Shown here: piece after piece, positions 11,627-23,729 of the stretch | Position numbering within the stretch: position 1 is the first letter of the stretch | Layout of the letters: each line of letters starts with the position of its first letter | DNA from: Impatiens glandulifera | Taxonomy: Eukaryota; Streptophyta; Magnoliopsida; Ericales; Balsaminaceae | Reading direction: 5' to 3' | Assembly (NCBI RefSeq): GCF_907164915.1 | Contig: NC_061862.1 | Location: 125,249,641 to 125,313,640 of the forward strand | Length of the DNA: 64,000 nucleotides | The notes under the pieces: model-generated | Told to the model about the DNA's origin: nothing | Databases searched by the model: none | What the model saw: only the letters and a program-made list of their open reading frames with translations | Program-made: the position numbers and the translations under genes

Positions 11627-12904
11627 GTTTTGATTTTGAGACATAGATTAAAAAATGTTGATTATTATTATGTTTTTAGAAAATGAGTGTTTTTTAATAA
11701 AAAAAACTTAAAATATATTAATATACAATTATAAAAAATATTTTTTGAATAGATAACATTTTTATATTTTAATTAGTGAATTTAAATATATTATTTATTA
11801 ATAAAATATTATTTAATTATGAATAAATTAAAAAAATACCATGTTATTAAAGCATGTTAAATTATAATGACTTTAAAATTCTAAGTTGATTTAGATTTTT
11901 TTTAATATAATCAAATATTATATTATTCATTCTTTTATAAATCAAATTATTTAATTAATTAATTAATTAAAATATAAGAATATATTTTATTTTTTTATCA
12001 AAAATAAATATATATATATATATATATTATCATTATATATGAATGTAAATACTATTTTCTTTTTTTAAAATTATCCATCTTTAAAATTATTTAAATAACT
12101 GATATATTATTTAAAAAACCTTATAAGAAATAAAAAAAAAACAAATTTCCAAAGAAGGTGAAAAAGAAGAACCACGTTGCTAGAGTGAGAGAAAATATCC
12201 AAACTTCTATGAAACTTCTTATCCTTTATTAATGCTTTAGTGACGTTGGCAAATGCAATATGAGACTTGCTTGCGTCACACAACTACTAAATAATTAATT
12301 TTGGATAGGATTTTGTTTTCAATTTTTTTATATAAGAAAGAAAGTATTAATTCCAACCACATCCTAATTCAAATAAACAAGAAAATTAATAAATCAGTTA
12401 TTTTATTATCTCAATTATTTAGACCTTATTAATTAAAATATTTTTCTATTGATTAATTTTTCCACATAGATATGTAACTATGTGCATTTGAGTCTATTAC
12501 TAATTTATAATTTATAATTTATAATTTATAATTTATAGGATATAATATGTGGCGTCTTGTCAGGACTTAATTTATAGTTATGCTCAACACATATACTTGT
12601 TATCACAATTTTTTTTTATAATCTTAGTTTGACAATTTATCTTAGTTGTAGGTCTAGGTCGAAAAATATTTTTGGACCTCGATGTTTTCATACTACTTTT
12701 GGCACAAGTTATGATAAAGTATTTTTGCTTACCATCTTCATTATTTTTGGTCTATACTTTGCAAATGTCGAATCCAGTTGATTGGGCATATGATTTATAG
12801 AATTCATGAAGTTCTTTGGAGGAAAAAGGTCATTCTAACATTGAGAATTTTGTTGCGAGAAGGTCATTCTAAGTTAGTCCGGAAATCTTAACATGTCTTT
12901 ATAA
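11624..12904. other. AT-rich spacer with short simple repeats
   Basis: No gene seen. Contains a second short (TA)n at about 12008-12027 and five copies of the 7-mer aatttat at 12502-12537. Confidence 0.6.
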
Positions 12905-13232
12905 GTTCAGTGTTGGATATGGCCTTATGGCTTATACAACGTTGTATATGACTTAGTTTAGTGTTGGACATGACCTTATACCACGCTGAATATGGTCTTA
13001 TACCGTGCTAGTTATGGCTCAGTTCAATGTTGAATATAACCTTATATAACGTTTAATATAACCTTATACGCTAGATATTGTCTTATAATGCGCTGGCTCA
13101 GTTCAGTGTTGAATATGACCTTATATAATGTTGAATATAACCTTATACAACGCTAGATATTGTCTTATAACGCGCTGAACATGGCATTATATCGCGCTGA
13201 ACATGGCATTATATCGCGTTGAACATGACATT
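12905..13232. repeat. Degenerate minisatellite of about 22-28-bp units
   Basis: Roughly a dozen diverged units built on a core like gaacatggcattatatcgcg / gaatatgaccttatacaacg. The last units (about 13170-13230) are the most regular, nearly exact 22-bp copies; earlier units vary in length. No coding frame is conserved across units. Confidence 0.75.
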
Positions 13233-13836
13233 CGCTTGCAATAAACCTGTTTTATTTATAATTTATAATTTCTAATTGATTTAGGTAAAATACTATGTAA
13301 TATTATGCGTTATTTTAATATTTACGTAATATATACTATTTTAATATTTATATAATTTAATATATTTTGTTTTAATATATAATATTAATTAAAAGTTTAT
13401 GTAATGTATTTTATTTTAGTTTATAATATTTATTTGAATTATTTAATTTACAATGTTTAATTTTAATTATATATATTATATTTATAAAATTAAGTAAAAA
13501 TAAAATATATGTGTTATTTTAATATTTATGTAATATATTTTATTTTAATATTTATATAATATATGTATTATTAATTTTAATTGTATATATTTATATTTAT
13601 ATATATATTTATAAAATAAAATAATTTATTAGTTTAATGTGGAAAATGTGTAATTAATGGTTAATTAATAGAGAATATGAATATTTTGATAATGAGAATA
13701 AAAACGTGGGTGGGTATAATGAGAAAAATTGTTTGAAAGATGGGTAGACAAAAAAAAGTTTAATAAAGAGGGAAGCTATCGGTTGAAAAAAAAATTGGGA
13801 AAACAATAGAGAATTATTTTATTTTTCCAATAGTTA
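13233..13836. other. AT-rich spacer
   Basis: Repeated short motifs of the form atttatataatatat; no gene recognised. Confidence 0.5.
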
Positions 13837-14440
13837 GGCCATCTCCAACTCATAAACCTATTTTTAAACTCAAAATTCAAAAAATGTCATATCAAATAAT
13901 AATTCACCTCTAACCTAAAAATTCATTTTCAAACTCAAAAGAATAAAATTAAAATATTCCTTTTCACATCAATTTTTTAACTTTTTTAATAATACATATA
14001 TATTTATCTAACTTTACATATTAAATCTCATAACTTTACAATAACTTATTAACTTGTAAAAAAAATACATCAAAATAAACATTATTAAAAAAGTACTTAA
14101 TACCTAAAATAGATGATTTATCAATTCTAAAAATGTTGTTAATTATTATAAATTTATGATAAGTAAAAAATATTAATATAAAATATAGGATAAAAACAAA
14201 AAATAAAATATAAATAAATTTAAATATAAATATATTATATAAATAAATTAAAATAATAAATTATATAAACAAATTCAATATACAAAACATACATAATTTA
14301 AGTGTAAGGACTGATTCATACAAATAAAAAACTTTTAAGTATGAATAATAATGAAAACGTAAATTTGAGTATTGATGATTTTTTTTTTTTGATGAATGCT
14401 CATTATAGGTTTAAGTTTGGTGCTTGCTTAGAGAGAAGGT
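13837..14440. mobile_element. Harbinger/Tourist-like MITE, copy 1
   Basis: Begins GGCCATCTCCAACTC and ends with the complement of ACCTTCTC, with TTA on both sides (13834-13836 and 14441-14443), the 3-bp duplication of PIF/Harbinger elements. Interior motifs such as aaatttgagtattga and taggttt.a.tttggtgct also occur in copy 2 at 31884-32509. No transposase is encoded. Confidence 0.65.
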
Positions 14441-14443
14441 TTA

Positions 14444-15299
14444 ATAAATGCACCATGTTATTATCTCTCATTCTTTAAAATTTTCCCTTTCATATATATA
14501 TAATAAAATATTAACAACTAATTCAAATAAACAAAAATAATAAATTAGTTATTTTTTATTATTTATCTCTTATTAATTAACTAAAATATAAAATTATTTT
14601 CTATTTTTTAAAATATTTTTATTATCATTATATATTAATAATCTATAAATATTTTTATAAAAAAAATTAACCTCCTCAAAATTACCCCAAACAATATTAT
14701 TTAAACAAATTTATTTAAATAAACAGCAAACTCTAATTTAAATTTGAGAAATGAAAGAATATTATGAATTTGTTTTATATTGAATTGGTCGAGATTTTAC
14801 CAAAAATATAATTATTTTTTCTTTCACTTCAATTATTCTATTACTCTTTTATTATCAATTTAAATATCAAAATATTATTATTTAATATATTTTCTCTTAT
14901 CTTTCTATCTTATCTATTTAAAAATAAAATAATTATTAAATAAATAAAAAACTAATTTTAAAAATAATTAAGTCAAACAATTTTTTATTCTAACCCAAAT
15001 AAAACCTAAAAAAATATCAAACAAGCTCTAAGAGTGTAACAAAATATCAATATTGTTTTGAATTATTTATTTATTTATTAAACATTTATATGTTTATTTT
15101 AATGTTGTAATATTAAGAAAAATAACTTAGTTATATTGAAATATATATATTTTAAAATCAAAATGAAGACAGATAATGTTGGTCCATATCTTAGGATACC
15201 TCTTGATTGATTAGGTAAGATCAAAATCCAAAACACTTAAGTGGTTGAATGAAAATTGAAGGAAAAAACTTATAATTTGAAAGCAACATTACTTAAATT
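14444..15299. other. AT-rich spacer
   Basis: No gene or defined element recognised. Confidence 0.5.
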
Positions 15300-15990
15300 A
15301 GAAAAATGTTTTGATTAAAGGTGTTCTTCAAGTCATTCTTAACCTTACTATGTCCATTTTAAAGTTTTCAAGAGAAACTATTTCATCTCTTAATTGAACG
15401 GTTGCTAAAATTTTGTGGGGCTCAACTACTAACAAGAAAATTCATTAGTGCAAATGGACAAGCTAAATAAAAAATCTTGGAGGTTTAAGTTTTAGAAATT
15501 TTCAATCTTTAAATCTAGCTTAATAGTGCAAACAAACGACTTATTTATGAACTTGATTCCTTTTGGGTCAAAATTTTGAAGACGGTTTATTTGAGAAATA
15601 CCTAGTTCTTTAAAGGCAGAAATGCATTAATAAAGTTCTTGGTGTTGACGTAGTCTAATCAGAAAATATTTAGTTAATTAATAATGGTAAATAATTAATT
15701 GATTATGAAAATATATCGCAATTATGAGAAAAAATGAGTGGCTACCGATATGACTCTTAACCTACTAGTCTTAACGGAGAAAATAAGGGTTCATGATCTT
15801 ATGACATCAACATTTAATTCTTGAAATGAAGACGTTGATGGTGAGATGTTCATTGAAACAAATTATAGAGAAATTTTACAAACTAAAATCAATTTCCTAG
15901 ATCAAAACGATGAATTAATATGACCGTTACCATTAAATCAGCCTACCATGTGAATCGTCAAGATTCCTCAATAAATGATGTTTCTATCTC
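15300..15990 (+). pseudogene. LINE ORF2 (C-terminal reverse transcriptase region) relic
   Basis: Conceptual reading, interrupted by several stops, gives phrases typical of the region after the reverse transcriptase domain of plant L1 LINEs: MSILKFSRETISSLN, VAKILWGSTTNKKIH, KNLGGLSFRNFQSLNLA (about 15470-15525) and, further on, KSAYHVNRQDSS. Many in-frame stops show it is long dead. Ends of the element, poly(A) tail and target duplication were not found. Confidence 0.7.
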
Positions 15991-16766
15991 TTATTAAGTT
16001 TTGAAAAGTTTTGAAAAATATTAAACAAATACTATGTTTATAAAAAATTAAGATATTTATTTGAAAAACTTATCATAATTTTCTTTTATAAAGTGATTTT
16101 TTTGAGAAGGATGAGTTTCGCTTATCATTTGGAGTGCAATTAATTAATGTGGGTTGAACACCTAATCCACAAACACACTTAACCATTTAATTAGGTGCAG
16201 AACTTGACATTTGACGAGTCAAATCCAAAATCTCAAGGAGACTAGGAATATCGACTTCGTGTTGCTGCTAGGTTAGAAGGAAAATTTGTATAATAGAAAA
16301 TCGACAAAATCTCCATCATGTCCCTTGTATCACAAAGAAGTTGAATATGATGTCTATTTATATGTAAACTGACATAAACAGTTAGAGATATTTTGATTGA
16401 TAAAATATAATTTGTTTGGAATATAATTACTTTTAGATTATAAATGAAAGTATTTCGGACCAAAATTTTCATCGTGAGGAACTATTTGTGATTAAACGAG
16501 AAAATTGAAAAGACAAATTTTATCTAATTTCATACTTGTAACCTATTGTGAAAATGTGGTTAGCGATTATGAAAGAAAGAAATATGAATTTTTAAACAAT
16601 CTTATGTAAAAGTTAACTGACTATTAAAAACTTGTGCAACAACTAATATTTAAAACTACTGACTGATAAGAAAGATGACTGGTAAAGACACTAAATCATG
16701 TCAATTCTAGTTTTTTTTTTAATTCTTTTTCGATTTAAATAAATAAATTCATGCATATGTATTTAA
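15991..16766. other. Spacer, no gene recognised
   Basis: AT-rich with a few ordinary-composition patches; the short minus-strand frame at 16242-16472 has no recognisable motif. Confidence 0.5.
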
Positions 16767-17082
16767 GGGAAATTTGACGAAATGGCCTTAAAAATAGATT
16801 TATTTGACTTTTTTGACCAGCGCATAAAATTAAATGCGCTGGCGATACATTTTTTTTGGACGATTTTGTCCTTGTCGCGAAACGTCCACATTCGCGAGAC
16901 ACAATCGGCATTCGCGAGACAATTTTTTTTTAAATTTTTTTTCGTCTCACGATTACCGGTTGCGTCTCGCAACAGGGATATTTTCGTCCAAAAAAAATAA
17001 AAAAATCACCAGCGCGTTTAATTTTATGCACCGATCAAAAGCTGAATATGAACATCTTTAGTGTCATCCAGTCAAATTTCCC
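16767..17082. mobile_element. 316-bp foldback element, same end family as 29.5-31.7 kb
   Basis: Starts gggaaatttgacgaaatggc and ends with its near complement (…tcaaatttccc). The arms pair over most of the length, including the inner motif agcgcataaaattaaatgcg. Flanks are gtatttaa (16759-16766) and gtatttag (17083-17090), an 8-bp target duplication with one mismatch. The first 17 bases equal those of the 2143-bp element at 29525. No coding sequence is supported. Confidence 0.75.
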
Positions 17083-17139
17083 GTATTTAGAATTAGAATT
17101 AACTAATACATTACAAAATAATTAATGTATTTTTTTCAG

Positions 17140-17212
17140 AAAAATAAAAATAAAAATAAAAATAAAAATAAAAATAAAAATAAAAAGTGCTTTATTCTAA
17201 ATAAAAAATAGG

Positions 17213-17256
<44 letters not shown>
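17140..17256. repeat. (AAAAAT)n and (TA)n tracts upstream of the BAP31-like gene
   Basis: Eight copies of aaaaat/ataaaa (17140-17187), then a TA run of about 44 bp (17213-17256). The TA run ends 70 bp before the ATG of the BAP31-like gene and so lies in its promoter or leader. Confidence 0.9.
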
Positions 17257-17258
<2 letters not shown>

Positions 17259-17325
17259 TAGCTAAGTTAGAAAATAGAAAGCTGATAAATCTTGATTGTT
17301 AAAGAAGGAAAGCACAAATCTGATT

Positions 17326-17951
17326 ATGGGTCTTCAATGGATGATCGTCGGTTACGTTGTAGCAGCAGAGGCAGCCATAGCGATTCTCCTAACTCTTCCA
17401 TCGCCTAATCTCATCAAATCTCGTCTCGTCTCCATTGTTTCGCTCATCCTTCAACCCGCCATCTTCATCGTCCCTTTCGCCGCTTTCCAGATTCTAGGTA
17501 TTTTCTCAATTCAATCCATTCCTCAATCTCTCTCTCTAATTCCATACTTAATCTCTCCTCCTCATAGATATCTACTGGAAGTATGAGAACCGATCAATCT
17601 GCACCGGCGACAACTGCACCGCATCTGAAAGAGATCGCTACGACAAATCGGTAAATCCAATCCAATCCAATCCAATTTCCTATTTCAATTCATTAAATCT
17701 CATTCTTATTCATCTTCAAAGATATTCAAGTCTCAAAGGAACATGATCCTCTGTTCTTCAGCCTGTCTCCTCTACTGGTACGATTCCTCTTTTTTGTTTC
17801 TTTCAGAGTTTGATTATTTTACAAACTCGTTTGATTTCTTTTCATATGATTGATTGATTGATTGATTGATAGGTGTATCTACCGCATCTGTATGTACAAC
17901 AAGGAGATTCATAATTTGGAGGAAGCAGAGAAGAGAATTAAGGAAGAGTAG
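17326..17951 (+). CDS. BAP31-like small ER membrane protein
   Basis: Four coding exons, 17326-17497, 17568-17650, 17722-17777 and 17873-17951, joined at GT..AG sites, give 390 nt and a 129-residue protein. It starts MGLQWMIVGYVVAAEAAIAI and contains two hydrophobic helices in exon 1 (about residues 6-25 and 35-56), then DIYWKYENR, a Cys pair (ICTGDNCTASERDRYDKS), a third hydrophobic helix (MILCSSACLLYWCIYRI) and a charged tail (EEAEKRIKEE). This is the layout of the short plant B-cell-receptor-associated-protein-31-like family (Arabidopsis At3g17780/At1g48440, from memory), thought to act in the ER membrane. The tail lacks a strict KKXX signal. The ATG at 17326 is chosen because the family begins at this MxLQWM motif. 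Its 3' end faces the XLG gene 93 bp away. Confidence 0.9.
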
Positions 17952-18044
17952 TTACTTACTTAGCTAGCTGGTCACATTCTTATCAATACTTTCAAATTTC
18001 ACTTTCATTTCATTTCATTCTCCTATAAACTTGTCTCATTCAAT

Positions 18045-21000
18045 CTAATCTAATCTAATCTTGTCTTGATCCCATTTCACGACTTCCCTTACAAACATAA
18101 ACGCCTCGTCAACCGATTTACTCTCGCGACCTCGACACCTCCAAACGAAAAGCTTCCCACCGCCACTCAGATAACTAAACAGCTTCTTGAATTTCACAGC
18201 AACGTGATAATAAGCTTGATTTGCTGTCTGAATATTACAATTATTTTTGTTACCCGACTTCAAAGGGTTGAAATCCTTGAACCACTCGCAAACTGTTATA
18301 GGAATCCTGTTAACTTTCTCCTCGAAAACGTCGTATTTGTTCAGCAACACCACGAAGGGAGTGTTGGCGAAACAAGACTGTTTTACCAGACTGATGAACA
18401 AGTCTCGGCTAGCCATCATTTTATTTTGGAGACAACCCGAATCGTCATCTTCGTATTCGTAATCGCTGAGGGAAACGCAAAAGACAATAATTCCAACATC
18501 TTCCAACATTTGTAACCGTTTGCAGCCCTTTGTTACTAGTCCTTTAGAGTGTAGGCGAATTAACTGATACCTAGGCAGTAAAACTATTAAAGATTTTATG
18601 AAACAAAAACCCTTGAGGAGCGGTTGTTAGACTTAGTAATTGTGTTACCTTTCAATGTTTTTGTCATCAAATGAGAATTCAAAAGAGGAAAGCCCGTGGC
18701 TGGGAGTGACTCCTTCCGCATAAAACATGTCCATCTCTGAAGGTTCATATTCATTGTTCGATATTTCAACAGCCTGTTGTAACCCAACGAAGCTAATAGT
18801 CATCCTTAATCTTATAATAGAGTGTTACGAAATGAACATTGGCTTTGACTTTGCTTTACTTACGCGATTCAAGAAGTATTTAGCAACATCTGGAAGGTTA
18901 CGAAGCTCGTGTCTTCTCTTATATGTTTCCTGAATAGCTTTATCCTTCCAGATTTCATCAATAACTGGAGCATATTCACGTGTAGCTGCAAGGAAGAACA
19001 TATCCATATCCCTCTTTGCCATTATACCAAGTAACCAGTCAGAGTAATGTTTCAACCTCGGGTTTATGGAATAAACACATGATGATGACGACGACGACTC
19101 ACTTCTTCTCCAACTTATTCCACCTGATCGAAAACTCTTCTTTTCATTTTCCGATAATTTTGACCAATGTTTTCAAGCAATGAAGTTAATTAATATACAA
19201 GATTACCAGAATTTTCAGTTGTTGCTTTTTGTTGTTTTGACAACGCCTCTTCTTCAAATCGCTCTCGCCCTTCAAGGATAACACTTAAGTATCTGTACAT
19301 GTTACTTTGGATCATAAGCTTAATGTTATGCAACTCTTCAGAGGTGAACCTTTTATCATACATAAACTTGACCTGTTCCAGGGAAAGATGTAATCAAACC
19401 CATTTTTTCATCGATAAAATTTATTCCCCATAATGCAAAATTATAACTTGAACAATCAAAATCCAAATCACCCAAAATCACGCAAAATCACCAAAATCAC
19501 CAAAATCAAACAAGATTTTCTAACATCATATATATGAGATTTACCTGCTTGAAGATTGTGCTTGTCCCAGATCCCTCTAATCCAATAAGTAGAACTTTAC
19601 AAGGTTTTCCATGGTCCAAATGATCTTCTTTTGGCAAAACTGGATTTGCAGATGGAACAGGCAAAGATAATAATGAACAAAAGAACCGAGTAGATGTCTG
19701 CCTAGCAAAAACCAAGTAAAAGTTTCTTAAACTATTGTTGACATGAATATGAAATGTAGTGAGGATAGTGATAGAACCTTCCCCCATATGTTTCCTTTTA
19801 TGTTGTTTTGACCTTCTTCCTCATAAGATCCATCATCATTCAACCAAATCTGTGTATTCTTAGAGCATGGTACCTTTGTCAACTGACATATATAAATTAA
19901 AAAGATGAGTACTCATCAGTCATCACCAATGCAACATAATTTGGAATGAACCCTAACTAATTAGCATCAAAGATTTATGGAGGATACCTTAAGAAATCTT
20001 AACTCATTTGTTGTGATTTCACGGAGATTTATGTAGACTTTTGTATTGCCATTGCTTGCATTAGTTTGCAATTTACCTCTAACATTTAACTTTGGAGTTA
20101 TAATCATGTTAGGTTTCTCTCCATCCTGAAAACAAGATTGAAAATCGATGAATGATAATTGAGAAAGAAAAACTAAGAACATCAGCAATTATCAACAAAT
20201 TTCACCTTTCCCCAATATCCAGAATATTTGTCATACCAATACTTCCCAGGTTTCAGATCTTGAGGCGGATTTGGACAGTTCAATATTTCCGCCAATTCCT
20301 TCTCTAAAAGCTTCTTTCCATTCACAAAGAGTTGCTCAGGAGTGAGCTGATTTACAGGGCATTCCTTTTCGGCTTTCATGATCTGTCTAACCTGCAAAGA
20401 ACTACATACATTTCTCAACATCCTCGAGCTTTTCCCCAAACTAGAACGATTCGATTCATCTATTCGATGTCCAATACAGACAAGGCACTTCCTCCCTTCT
20501 GGCATGGATCCCATGGCTCTAATCAAACAGTTTCTGCAATACCTAACTTCACATACAATGCACACTTCCCTTTCCCTTAACCTGCTTCGAATCCCACACC
20601 TGCTGCAGATTCCAGTCCTCCATAGAAACCATGTATCTCTCTTCTTAACTGGAATTGGAGATGATTCAGAGTTGTTTAAACTTGACCGTGACGAGGAAAC
20701 ATCACCATCGTAATCCATTTCCGTATCACATATCATCGGGATCTGCGAACTTGATGCATGCTCTTCTTCGTCTCGGTCTGTTGAATAGAGAATTTCCAAT
20801 AGAGTTCTTGACACTGAAGATGTGGCAGGGTTTCGGCCGGACCAAGAAACATTCGGCGGATAATGTGAGGTGGAGGCTGATTCGAATTTGAGAGGTTTGA
20901 TGCGAGGGACGGCGTAAGGAACCGGAGGGCCGTGGTACTCAATGGCGATAGAGTAATCAAGATGGTCTTGGTCCGGAAGAGGAGATCCGGCCGGCAACAT

Positions 21001-21054
21001 TCTACTGAGAATCTCGTTCCATTTGTCATCGCTTTCAATTTCCCGTGCATCCAT
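18045..21054 (-). CDS. XLG: Extra-large guanine nucleotide-binding protein (XLG)
   Basis: Eight exons on the minus strand: 21054-20206, 20125-19988, 19882-19778, 19697-19545, 19372-19207, 19123-18864, 18773-18649 and 18570-18045. All junctions are GT..AG and in phase, giving 773 residues. N-terminal plant-specific part: [11 protein letters not shown]...[13 protein letters not shown] (19-45), a Ser-rich acidic stretch, then a Cys-rich zinc-binding-like region (Cys 150 to Cys 193). The C-terminal half is a G-alpha-like domain: P-loop [13 protein letters not shown] (403-415), helical insert, and NKYD for guanine recognition (676-679). XLGs work with G-beta-gamma in plant heterotrimeric G-protein signalling (immunity, growth), at the plasma membrane and nucleus. 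The start at 21054 is the first ATG of the frame. Slightly shorter than Arabidopsis XLGs (about 850-890). Which of XLG1-3 it matches is not resolved. Confidence 0.93.
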
Positions 21055-21741
21055 GAAGAACAAGAGAGGGAAATCTAAAACTTAGATTGAAAGTTTGAAA
21101 TCTTGTTTTGGTGAGAGAATCAGCTGGCTGGAAAGTAAACAAACGGCAGAGGGCGGGAATTAACTGACTCTGGTTAGCTTTTGAATCTATTTAGAAAACA
21201 CTTTTTTAGAGAATCTTTCACTCCACTTTTAATTTTCATTATTTCATATAACAGAAAGAGCAACATTTCGAGAAAACAATATTCGGGACAAAATGTTTTC
21301 GAACATGGTTATCAAAATCACATCTCTAAATTAGCATTTTTTTCCGAACATGACTCTCTCTCTAACTTTTGACATGATAATTTTTTGGGAAGAATGCCAA
21401 TTTTACACCTCAAGTTAGGTGTCAAATTTACTTATTAAGTATCAAAATTCTATTTATACCTATTAACTTAAAAAAGTGTCAAATTTATTTGAAATAACAG
21501 AAATGTTAAACACCGTCAAAAAATTTATTAATTTTTATATTGTCATTACTTTAATTATTTTTTCATTTAAACATAACATTAAAAATTGTCCTTATTCATT
21601 CTCTCTCTTTATTCCACAACAATCCATTTTTCTTCTTAACTTTTCCCTCTTCATCTCCTCCCTTCCTAAAAATGAAATTAAGACATTATCTTTGTAATCA
21701 GTTCATTCAACCTTTATCTTTATTTTTAATTCAAATTGACT

Positions 21742-21883
21742 GATAAACACAATCTCTTTATATTATAAATCAAAAATAATTTATATTAAATTGAGTCATT
21801 ATAACTATCCAAGATAAACACAATCTCTTTATATTATAAATCAAAAATAATTTATATTAAATTGAGTCATTATAACTATCCAA
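21742..21883. repeat. Perfect 71-bp tandem duplication
   Basis: Two adjacent identical 71-bp copies (21742-21812 and 21813-21883), each beginning gataaacacaatctc. A diverged inverted match lies near 22080-22150, as expected of the opposite arm of the foldback element. The perfect identity points to recent duplication. Confidence 0.9.
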
Positions 21884-22342
21884 AAAACTGTACAATTAAG
21901 AATTGAATTATAACAAGTTCCACTAAAATGACATTATATGATTCAAAATGAATTATGTGTGACAAAAATTTACTGTGAATTTAATATAATCTATTAATTT
22001 TGAATCATGTAATATCCTGTTGTAGTTCAATTCTTAATTTTATAATTTTTTTGAGTTGTTTTGAAGTTAATCTATTTGGTTATTTATAAAGACTCAATTT
22101 AATATAATTTATTTTTTGTTTATAATATAAATAGATTGTGTTTATCTCTCTTTCCATTTGAATTAAAAGTAGGGATAAAATGATATACAATAATATGATG
22201 TGTAAAGAGGGATAGAGGTCGAATAAACTGTCTACAAGGATAAAGCCTCAATTTCATTAATTAGTACAAGGATAAGGCCTCAGTTTCATTAATTAGTTTC
22301 ATTTTAGGAAGTGATCTATCTATACAATCCTTATGCATATTA

Positions 22343-22405
22343 GAGATGGAGATGGAGATGGAGATGGAGATGGAGATGAAGATGAAAATGGAGATGGAGA
22401 TGGAG
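22343..22405. repeat. (GAGATG)n hexanucleotide repeat
   Basis: About ten copies of gagatg with a few gaagat/gaaaat variants, inside the right arm of the Mutator-like element. Confidence 0.9.
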
Positions 22406-22699
22406 AGAGAAAAGTTAGAAGAAAATGGATGATATGAGATAAAGAGAGAGAAAAAATGGATAAAGAAATATTTAATGTTTTGTTTAAATTGAAAAATAAT
22501 TAAAGTAATGTTAATTTTAAAAAAATGGATATTACATGTGGCAAAAAATTGACGGTGTTAAATATTTCTGTTATTTTAAATAAAATTGACACTTTTTGAC
22601 AAGTTAGTATATATAAATAGAATTTTAATACTTAATAACTAAATTTGACACATTTTTACAAGTTGGTGTGTAAAATTGACATTCTTCCCATAATTTTTT

Positions 22700-23716
22700 T
22701 TCACAGTAACTTATATTTGTCACTAAATATCAAAAACAAATCTTCAGTGAATATTTTAAAAGTGAATCGAAAAAGTATCAAGAGCTTTACATGGAATGTC
22801 TAAAACATCCATGTACTTAGACATTTCCGATAAAGATCAGATAACAACATTACCTGATAGTATTTGTGATCTCTTAAACTTACAAACTTTAAAACTCAAT
22901 GAGTTGAGTGTTCTAAGCTTGAAAGTTGAAATACAAAAAAATTTATTAGTCTGTGACATCTTTATTTGGAGAAATATAATGGATTATAATATATATTGTC
23001 AGCATTGCTCTCTGTTATTATTTTTCATATAATATTTCTTCAGAGTAGAAATTCATTAAAATATTATAAATATAAAATATTATAAATATATAAAATCATA
23101 TTAATATAATTGGAAAGTCACCAAATATACTCATCAACATTCAAGTTTTTTTAATACATGACAACCACAAATGATGAAATTTAAAATATAATAGAAATTT
23201 ATATCTTTAAAAATAATGTTTGATAAAATGATAAAATTAAACTCAAATACATGTAAAGAAAACTATTATGGGTACACTGAACAAGATATAATAAACTTAA
23301 ACAAAAATAAAATAAAATAAATGTTTAAGATTAAATACTTAGAAATAATTCATTCATTTGTAAATTTTAATGCTGTCATCCAATTCAATAAAACTATCCA
23401 TTCTTTCAAGCATTTCACATGAGAAAAATGTTAGTATCAATTCTACCTAATTTCCGTATTTTGTTTGGATTGAAGTTATTTAAATAATTTATAAATATCC
23501 ATGTGTTTAATATGTACTAATAAAAAATTGGGTTTGTTGGTTTTATCACCTTAATACAATTTATAGAAACCCTTTGACTTGAAGAACTTGTAGCTTTGAT
23601 TCTTCTTTATTTCAAGTGAACACTTTGGAGATTGTTTCAATAAATTAAATTAAATTACAAAGTTAATATAATAATTAAATAAAAATTATTTAAGCATAGT
23701 GTATGCTTTTTTCTTT
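22700..23716 (+). pseudogene. LRR (NBS-LRR-type) gene fragment, tandem unit 1
   Basis: About 22800-22920 encodes YLDISDKDQITTLPDSICDL then NLQTLKLNE, the leucine-rich-repeat pattern of CNL-type resistance proteins. The frame then drifts and ends, and no NB-ARC, start codon or further LRRs are present. The fragment is the first part of a block of about 1 kb repeated at 23730-24915. Confidence 0.7.
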
Positions 23717-23729
23717 TTTTTTTCTTTCT

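Larger units (their letters stand above)
21387..22689. mobile_element. Mutator-like foldback element with perfect 10-bp target duplication
   Basis: Ends are gggaagaatgccaattttac and the complement of ggtgtgtaaaattgacattc(ttccc), inverted over at least 100 bp with mismatches. The 10-bp string ataatttttt lies directly outside both ends (21377-21386 and 22690-22699). A 9-11-bp duplication with G-rich long termini suits a Mutator-like non-autonomous element. Internally it holds a perfect 71-bp tandem duplication and a GAGATG microsatellite. No transposase frame is seen. Confidence 0.8.

Noticed and set aside
11486..11686. Open frame with long Ile-Tyr run (similar at 26150-26353)
   Set aside because: Produced by (TA)n microsatellites; no coding evidence.
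16763..17061. Overlapping frames on both strands
   Set aside because: They lie within the 316-bp foldback element and mirror each other because of its inverted repeats.
18066..18515. 149-codon plus-strand frame
   Set aside because: It is the antisense shadow of XLG exon 8, whose spliced frame carries clear G-protein motifs.
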